In this document: positions 43,450 to 44,509 of the stretch, piece by piece
Numbering within the stretch: position 1 is the first letter of the stretch
Layout of the letters: each line of letters opens with the position of its first letter
Source of the DNA: Bacteroidota bacterium
Lineage (GTDB): Bacteria; Bacteroidota; Ignavibacteria; Palsa-1295
Assembly: GCA_030706385.1 (NCBI GenBank)
Contig: JAUZOQ010000019.1
Span: forward strand, 1 to 44,509
Length of the DNA: 44,509 bases
Direction: 5' to 3'
Translations under genes and position numbers: made by a program
The notes under the pieces: generated by a model
The model's database searches: none
Told to the model about the DNA's origin: nothing
Seen by the model: only the letters and a program-made list of their open reading frames with translations

Positions 43450-43523
43450 CTAACGAAAAAATCACCGAGGAAATTTCAATGAGTCTTGCCGGTATCGCAG
43501 GCTCATCCACTTAATTCGACACA

Positions 43524-44509
43524 ATGCCCTATCCGTTCAACGATATAGAGAAAAAATGGCAGCATTACTGGAATGCTCACGAAAGTAACAAGGTCGTGCG
43601 TGTTCCGGAGAAGAAAAAGTATTATGTGATGGATATGCTTCCATATCCGTCGGGTTCGGGACTGCATATGGGCCATCCGATTGGATATACGGGATCCGAT
43701 ATCGTTGCCCGGTATAAGAAAATGTCCGGCTTTAACGTCCTGCATCCGATGGGTTGGGATGCCTTCGGCCTGCCGGCAGAGCAATATGCCGTTAAGAACA
43801 AGCTTCATCCGCGCACAACGACAGAGCAGAACATCCGGAATTTTCGCGCCCAACTGGATTCACTCGGCCTCGGCTATGATTGGTCCCGTCAGATCAATAC
43901 GACCGATCCGAACTACTTCAAGTGGACTCAATGGATCTTCCTGAAAATTTACAATTCCTATTTTGATTCGAAAGAAAATAAGGCAAAGCCGATAGCTGAT
44001 CTTATCGGTAGATTCGATAAGGAAGGTTCTGCGGATTTCACGGCTGCGGAGTGGAAAGCATTTTCAGGTAAGAGGAAATCGGAGATTCTTTCTAAATACC
44101 GGCTCGCGTATCTTTCCGAAGCGCCGGTGAATTGGTGTCCCGAACTTGGCACTGTGCTGGCGAATGAAGAAGTTGCCGAGCAGCAGGAGAAAGGCTTTAC
44201 CGTTGTCCGCCGAAACATGCGGCAATGGATGTTGCGCATCACTGCGTATGCCGACCGTTTGCTCGAAGATCTGAATTTGCTCGACTGGCCGCTTTCGACG
44301 ATGGAGCAGCAGCGGAATTGGATCGGCAAGAGTATCGGCGCTGAAGTGGATTTTGCATTGCAAGGGCATTCGGGAAAGATCAGAGTCTTCACGACTCGTC
44401 CAGATACGCTTTTCGGTGCAACATATATGGTCCTGGCGCCGGAGCATCCGCTCGTGCACGAGATCACTACTGCCGCTGAAAGCGAGAAAGTGAAAGAATA
44501 CCAGGATCA
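43524..44509 (+). CDS. leuS: Leucine--tRNA ligase, 5' part (runs off the window)
   Basis: Charges tRNA-Leu; class I synthetase. The first 328 codons are present; the gene continues past the window. Starts at ATG 43524 with [16 protein letters not shown]. The ATP-binding HIGH motif is HMGH (residues 48-51) in [44 protein letters not shown] and [18 protein letters not shown] are highly conserved. The CP1 editing domain starts within the last ~100 residues ([24 protein letters not shown]). A mini-ORF (43479-43514) with a GAGG ribosome-binding site and an inverted-repeat cluster lie upstream. Confidence 0.97.
   Translation, partial: MPYPFNDIEKKWQHYWNAHESNKVVRVPEKKKYYVMDMLPYPSGSGLHMGHPIGYTGSDIVARYKKMSGFNVLHPMGWDAFGLPAEQYAVKNKLHPRTTTEQNIRNFRAQLDSLGLGYDWSRQINTTDPNYFKWTQWIFLKIYNSYFDSKENKAKPIADLIGRFDKEGSADFTAAEWKAFSGKRKSEILSKYRLAYLSEAPVNWCPELGTVLANEEVAEQQEKGFTVVRRNMRQWMLRITAYADRLLEDLNLLDWPLSTMEQQRNWIGKSIGAEVDFALQGHSGKIRVFTTRPDTLFGATYMVLAPEHPLVHEITTAAESEKVKEYQD

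Noticed and set aside
43384..43523. T-box leader for leuS
   Set aside because: I could not find the T-box consensus or a specifier hairpin; the short repeats do not form that structure.

Overview
The window looks like chromosome of a free-living, Gram-negative FCB-group bacterium, on the Bacteroidota/Chlorobiota side and perhaps Kapabacteria/Ignavibacteria-like. That placement is inferred from gene content, not from a marker phylogeny. The evidence is at least seven large or medium proteins ending in type IX secretion (T9SS) type A sorting domains, several N-terminal lipoprotein or Sec signals, and repeated perfect TAnnTTTG boxes (the Bacteroidota -7 promoter element) just upstream of start codons. 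No phage, IS element, CRISPR array or rRNA operon was seen.

Layout. 1-5.7 kb: secreted cargo (a BNR/Ig-like/cohesin-like giant whose 5' end looks broken, an M1 aminopeptidase, and a Tat-signal Rieske protein with a T9SS tail). 5.8-8.6 kb: a small HTH regulator, then a minus-strand run ssb > MCE/MlaD-like > SDR epimerase. 8.9-9.7 kb: two small envelope proteins. 9.7-14.4 kb, minus strand: rsmI > SAM methyltransferase > secreted subtilase. 14.4-17.4 kb, plus strand: lipoprotein, Tat-signal class V aminotransferase, Ig-like lipoprotein, hemerythrin. 17.4-22 kb: SulP anion transporter, AsmA-like anchored protein and AI-2E permease, with overlapping convergent ends. 22.2-29.6 kb, plus strand: dihydrolipoamide dehydrogenase, a membrane protein with Cys/His clusters, a beta-barrel-like protein, a 2H phosphoesterase, a long-chain acyl-CoA synthetase and a secreted gingipain-fold-like protein. 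29.6-34.9 kb: a second BNR/Ig-like/cohesin-like giant, a second member of the barrel family and an FMN reductase. 34.9-39.2 kb: a 38-residue membrane peptide, an alpha/alpha-toroid protein, glyS, a two-TM protein, tRNA-Leu(GAG) and a bacterial deoxyhypusine-synthase homologue. 39.3-44.5 kb: a 13-repeat BNR protein, a CBM9-like secreted protein and the 5' part of leuS.

How it fits together. Housekeeping genes (ssb, rsmI, lpdA, glyS, leuS, tRNA-Leu) are interleaved with a large investment in cell-surface and secreted proteins. The secreted peptidases (M1, S8, a possible C25-like protein) and the repeat-rich adhesin-like proteins would use a T9SS encoded elsewhere. The least ordinary points are the Tat + Rieske + T9SS protein, a Cys-pair Ig-like module shared by two giants 27 kb apart, a two-member barrel family with a conserved C-terminal signature, an AT-rich insertion in GlyRS, the cluster of TAnnTTTG promoters, and a short repeat present in two leader regions.
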